A stretch of DNA of 20,010 bases from the NCBI GenBank assembly GCA_027943245.1, contig JANDJZ010000683.1, forward strand, positions 1-20,010, written 5' to 3'. The notes below the pieces were generated by a model, which searched no databases, had not been told where the DNA came from, and worked only from the letters and a program-made list of their open reading frames with translations. Below are positions 16,002-20,010 of the stretch, in pieces. Source of the stretch: Acanthamoeba sp. SK_2022b (lineage: Eukaryota; Discosea; Longamoebia; Acanthamoebidae). How positions within the stretch are numbered: position 1 is the first letter of the stretch; every line of letters begins with the position of its first letter. The translations under genes were made by a program, and so were the position numbers.

Positions 16002-18274
16002 TCAAACACAAGCAACATTTTCTGGGATGAGCAACGAGGCACAATGACATTGACGACAAAGAACAAGGTATAGGCACGAAGGAATTATGTACATGGGCTT
16101 CAGCGTGATCTCCAGTACTTCCTTGACATCACAACCTTCAGCGAGCTTGAAGTCGTACGTACGTACGATAGCGGCAATGGCAATCTCCATCTCCTGAAGA
16201 GCCATCGCTTGCCCTATGCCTACAGCACACATTGTATTTATTTATTAATTTATTGATTTTATTATGCAAATAATCGCATGAGGGGAGGCACGTACAGTTC
16301 CTGGGCCCAGCGCTGAAGGGGAGGTACTTGGGATCGGAGGAACTGACTTCTTAGAAGCGGTCGGGACGGAATTCGAGCGGGCTGTCCCATAGAGCGGGAT
16401 CGACGAACATGGGATAGAAGGGCACCCACACCGTCGTGCCCTTGGGCACCCGCACACCGCACAGCTCTGCCTCCTCACGCAACACGCGCGCTGCGCCGAT
16501 CACCAAGCACGCCGCCACGAGGGTTAATGGGCCTACTCACAAGCGGCATTTAGCATGGGCGGTTGAATGGTAGCCTACGCACCCGAACCGGTGGGAGCCA
16601 CCGGGGTCAGGCGCATGGTCTCCTTGATGACGCAATTTAGCAGCTTGAATTGCTTGAGGTCATCGTGTGTGGGCCGAGTTCTGTCCCCCATCACCTGCGG
16701 TTACCGCACACACGCCGTTAGGAACTTGGTGACACTGGTGCACAACCGAACCGCGTACCCTGTCGATATCCTGTCGGAGTTCTGTGAGTACAGTTGGATT
16801 CTTGGCCAAGTGGTAGAGCAGCCAAGCCAAGGCTTCAACGTGCGCACCAAGGCGGTCAGTCAGTCGAGGAGCCAGACAAGTATGCTGACTGAGATGGCGT
16901 ACAGTGGGCGGTAGTTTCATGGCCGGCACTGATGAACACCTCCAGTTCGATGGCGATCTGGTCGTCGGAGAGGCCCTCTCCGGTCTCGTTGTCTTGGCTC
17001 TTCATGAGTAGCGTCAGCAGATCCTTGACGTCGCGCCAATCCTCCCTCTTCCTCCGCTCCGCAATGACCTTGTGCGCCATCCCGCGTACGAATTTACTAG
17101 CGGCCAAGGTGGTAACGGGTTGGACGCATCAGCACAGTCGACTGTGTCGAGGGGATAAGGCAAGGACCTACGCGTTTTCCTGGAACCGCTTAGCGGCCCG
17201 TCGATTGAGAAAGCGGAGAGGATTGCTGTCCCTCGCTTGGATCTCCTTGAGGTTCTCCTGCAACGCCACCAACACGGGCGCCTTGGCGTCAGTTTGCGCG
17301 TGAAAGGACTGACCGTAGATTGTCCTGCCGATGATGTCCTGGAGCATGCACCCCCGCCCCCACAACCACCCAATGTGTGTTAGCCGAGACAGGCGAGGGG
17401 CCGACGTGATTAGTAAGCTCCAAATCTAAGAAAAGAGGTAGCGCACACCAGCGCCAGTTTGCTGAAGAGGTCGTCGGGGTCGAGGGCGCCTGTCGCCGAG
17501 TCGATCCGCTTAAACATAACCTCCACCTCCTCAACCATGATGTCGTGAAGCATGCGAACGGACATGAACGAGAACGCGGGGTTGGCGAGTCTCCTCTGCC
17601 AAGTCATCTCGGGAGTTAGTTTCAGTGGCGGGGACCTCATGCGCGAGTGTGTCGTCAATGCGTACCTCCTTCTTCCAAAAGTCGCCGTCACCAGAGAAGA
17701 TGTCTTGCTCTCCCTTCGTTCGCCAGCTATCGTAGAGCGGACCCTTTCTGCACAGGAAGAAAACGATGGCGCATGTGCAGGGGTAGGTTGGTCAACTTAT
17801 GATGACCTCTGCAGATCAGGTCGCGCACTGTGCCGCTCGGGTAGAAAGAGGAAACGGTACATGTCAGAACGGAGAGCTAGCTTGGCCGCTTGCGGATCAG
17901 TCACCACCACAGCGTGCCCTACAGAAGAAAAAGGCATTGGCCTGCATGTACCTCAGAGTTTGTGAGGTACCTGCCCGGTGCCAAGGGAGAGGAAAGTGGG
18001 GGGGCATACGGGATAATGAATATGGGCCCGAGAGAGTCGCGCAGCTGAACGAGGGCGACGTGCAGCTGGTCCGCCATGAACAGGCGCATGGTTGCCCACC
18101 ACGACAGCACCGGTACGCCGGCACTCCATGCCGGCCGCGCCTGTGCGAAACCGTGAGTAAAAGATGTGCACGAGAGGGGGCACGAGATGATACCGGCTTC
18201 GCGACATAGAGTAGGACCAGTAGGGCCAGCCCAATAAAGCAGGCTGCTACCACAACTGCCAGACCTAAACCCAT
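16002..18274 (-). pseudogene. cytochrome P450 with one in-frame stop codon (11 exons)
   Basis: Exons, in gene order: 18274-18194, 18140-18010, 17941-17861, 17747-17666, 17595-17449, 17338-17172, 17096-16903, 16832-16759, 16694-16583, 16490-16296, 16219-16002. They sum to 1482 nt, the usual size of about 493 residues. An N-terminal signal anchor (LAVVVAACFIGLALLVLLYV) places it in the ER membrane, followed by a Pro-containing hinge. The helix C motif is GDFWKKERRL, the I-helix oxygen-binding motif is AGHETTAHSLAW, ExxR is KETMR, PERF is FRPDRF, and the haem loop is PFSAGPRNCIG, its Cys split across an intron. Directly after FRPDRF there is a TAA (16353-16351) in the same frame as the following SSDPKYLPFSAG. 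No splice site removes it. Either the gene is newly inactivated or this is a sequence error. P450s are monooxygenases; the substrate is unknown. Confidence 0.85.
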
Positions 18275-18342
18275 GCTGGAGTGCTCCTCCTTTGTGTCAG
18301 TTTCTTTCGCGTTTTCTCCTTTTTTATTTGATTTTTAATTTT

Positions 18343-19121
18343 TTAATCCACAAGGGCCACGGGCACAGGCTTTTGGATGGTGGTTGGAACGTTGATAGGC
18401 GCCACCCACAGCTCGGGGAACTCGGCCACCCGGCGGGCGACACGGCCAAAGAACTTGGCCAACGTGCGGCTCTGAGAGAACAGCAGCAAGGACGGGGTTC
18501 AGCGGAGCAAAGACGCACGCCAAGTCCCCAACAAGGCACGAACATCGCTTACCGAAGCTTGGAGGGCAGAAAATTCAGAGTAGAGAGGGACACGTGCGCG
18601 AACGGCCACCAGCTTCGCCGCCGCCGTTTCATCTCGCTTGCGCTGCACCCCCGGGTTCATTCATGCACACGATGATGAGAAACTACAAGATATGTGCCGG
18701 TTGAGGGCGCAGACGAGAGGGAGAGGAGCGATGGGCGTACTGTGATCAAGTCCTTCCGGAGGCCAACGGTGGCAAGGACCATACTGTGTCTGCCCTCTCG
18801 TCGCGCTTCTCTGGCCCAGCGCAGCGCTTCGCTTAGCCCATGCTGCACACCCGACGAGTTTACAGATTAACTACCACATGTGTTACAGATTGCTTTCGGG
18901 CTGGTGGGTACAGTGGACGAGAGGTCATAGGCCACGACGACAGCGGCAACGTTGAAGAGATCGTTGTATTCGGGTATGCGACAAAGGGTGAATACCCGCA
19001 AGTTGAGGTTGGTGGCGTTCACGGGGTAGAGCTTGTTCACGCTAGCACCGAAACTGCAGCACCATGTTCAAAAGAGCTCCAGTTTGTGAACATCAACGTA
19101 TCGATGCCAAGCGTAGGTGTG

Positions 19122-19186
<65 letters not shown>

Positions 19187-19798
19187 GTGTACCGGTCAAG
19201 GTCGAGCTGATCGCCGTTTCCTTCAAAGCGGTCCGCAAGCGCCTTCATGACAAAGGATGATTTACCGATGCCCTTGGGCCCGATCACCAATACGTTCACG
19301 TTGACCTTGTGACCTGGGGCCAACGTTATGCTGAAGTGCCGCTGATCGATCTCACGCAGCGTGTACCGCAGGAACTTGGCGCTCGCCGGATACTTGCTCG
19401 CGACACGGCTCACCCTCTCCGGTTCAAGCTTCTCTCCTAGGTTTTGTTCGGTCTCTGGCTGTGCGGGTTCTGCTGTGGAACCAGCGGCATCGTTGTCCTG
19501 GCCCGTCGCCACCTGAAGATCAAGTCTGCTGTCGGTGTTCAGGTGGCTGGTCACCTGGAGATCCGCGGATGCTTCATTGTAACGCGAGATGTGGCGCGCC
19601 AAAGTGGGCTTGCCAGTGTGAGAGCGGCAGCGTTCAGGCGAGCCTTTGGCCAGGAGGAAAGCACGTACGAGGTATGTGCGCCATATAATCGGCGAGCAGC
19701 TCCTTATAATGCCCCAGCATGCACTTGGCTCGCAGCAGCCGATCATTGAGAACGTAAAACAGCTTCCTATCAACGGCATTGTGGGCGGTCAGCAACGA
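18343..19798 (-). CDS. divergent Ras-like GTP-binding domain protein (5' end unresolved)
   Basis: Supported exons, in gene order: about 19571-19193, 19053-18912, 18842-18741, 18642-18553 and 18471-18343. A likely earlier helical exon (LFYVLNDRLLRAKCMLGHYK) lies at 19798-19669. The phosphate-binding loop is VLVIGPKGIGKSSFVMKAL. A hydrophobic strand VAAVVVAYDLSS, the helix HGLSEALRWAREARREGR, the G4-like VGLRKDLI and the G5-like EFSAL follow in Ras order. A canonical DxxG switch II is absent; the position reads LRVFTLCRIPEYN. The protein therefore may bind but not hydrolyse nucleotide normally. A Gln/Glu/Asp-rich linker precedes the G domain. The first intron after the P-loop (19054-19192) is mostly a (CA)n repeat. 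The start codon was not found and the gene may run off the right edge. The P450 gene begins 68 bases downstream. Confidence 0.65.
19124..19190. repeat. (GT)n microsatellite in the GTPase-like gene
   Basis: About 33 GT units with one GC interruption at 19181-19182. It begins one base after the splice donor of the P-loop exon (read on the minus strand GTACACACAC), so the donor itself merges into the repeat. There is no AG on the gene strand within the repeat; the nearest suitable acceptor is CTGCAG at 19054-19059. Confidence 0.95.
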
Positions 19799-20010
19799 CT
19801 CTCACCGCACCTGGCCGACCCATGTGCATACCAGGAACTGCCATGGGGATCTATGAGCTTGTCGCGAGAATGGACCCACCGGTTCTTGAAGAGCGCCTGA
19901 GCCCCAAACGTGATGGATAGGCCACCAGCAAGTGTGAGTAAGCGAAGCGGTGGCCAGGATTGAGGTACGGGGGAACACCTGCCACAGGCGATCTTCGTTG
20001 TGGTTAATGA
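19799..20010. other. right edge: possible upstream exons of the GTPase-like gene
   Basis: On the minus strand two pieces look exon-like. One near 20010-19980 reads NEDRLWQ before a GTGTTC donor. The other, about 19885-19830, reads ALFKNRWVHSRDKLIDPHG between a CTCAG acceptor and a GTATGC donor. Their phases could not all be reconciled with the 19798-19669 exon, so they are not included in the gene model. No domain is recognised. Confidence 0.3.

Noticed and set aside
17919..18110. P450 exon 2 read through into a 63-residue ORF
   Set aside because: Splicing 18010/17941 gives phase-correct entry into GHAVVVTDPQ; the readthrough ends at a stop with no family match.
1..20010. CRISPR array, insertion sequence or bacterial operon
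   Set aside because: No spaced direct repeats, no terminal inverted repeats, no transposase, and host genes are clearly spliced.

Overview
The window looks like nuclear DNA of a GC-rich, intron-dense protist, most likely an amoebozoan such as Acanthamoeba. That assignment is an inference from short GT-AG introns of about 60-190 nt, compact intergenic gaps and a cycloartenol-type sterol pathway. It is joined to a foreign-looking block at the left edge. No bacterial operon signals, rRNA, tRNA or CRISPR array were found.

Region 1 (1 to about 4.2 kb) is visibly less GC-rich and shows no obvious introns. It is packed with short ORFs running on the minus strand with gaps of a few to about 65 bases. 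Several encode small proteins with one membrane segment, like minor virion membrane proteins. Others are Cys-rich, including an RBR-type (RING1-IBR-RING2) ubiquitin ligase split by a frameshift. Its right end carries a broken RNase H C-terminus. The layout suggests an endogenous large DNA virus or Polinton-like element, or a misjoined viral contig.

Region 2 (4457 to 13199, plus strand) holds four spliced host genes: a four-CBS-domain protein of AMPK-gamma/SNF4 type; an RBR E3 ligase with an N-terminal SAM-like domain and a long charged coiled coil; a short Qc-SNARE; and a 17-exon oxidosqualene cyclase whose active-site residues mark it as cycloartenol synthase.

Region 3 (13273 to the right edge, minus strand) holds three spliced genes: tRNA-specific adenosine deaminase 1 (ADAT1/TAD1), a microsomal cytochrome P450 with one in-frame stop just before its haem-binding loop, and a divergent Ras-like GTP-binding protein whose 5' end is unresolved.

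Exon models for the CBS protein, cyclase, deaminase and P450 were worked out by hand; splice phases are consistent and each total is a multiple of three. The cyclase acts in sterol synthesis, and the nearby P450 could be a sterol or lipid oxidase, but nothing in the sequence proves this. The most notable points are the virus-like block with its own RBR ligase, the single-stop P450 and the diagnostic cyclase residues.
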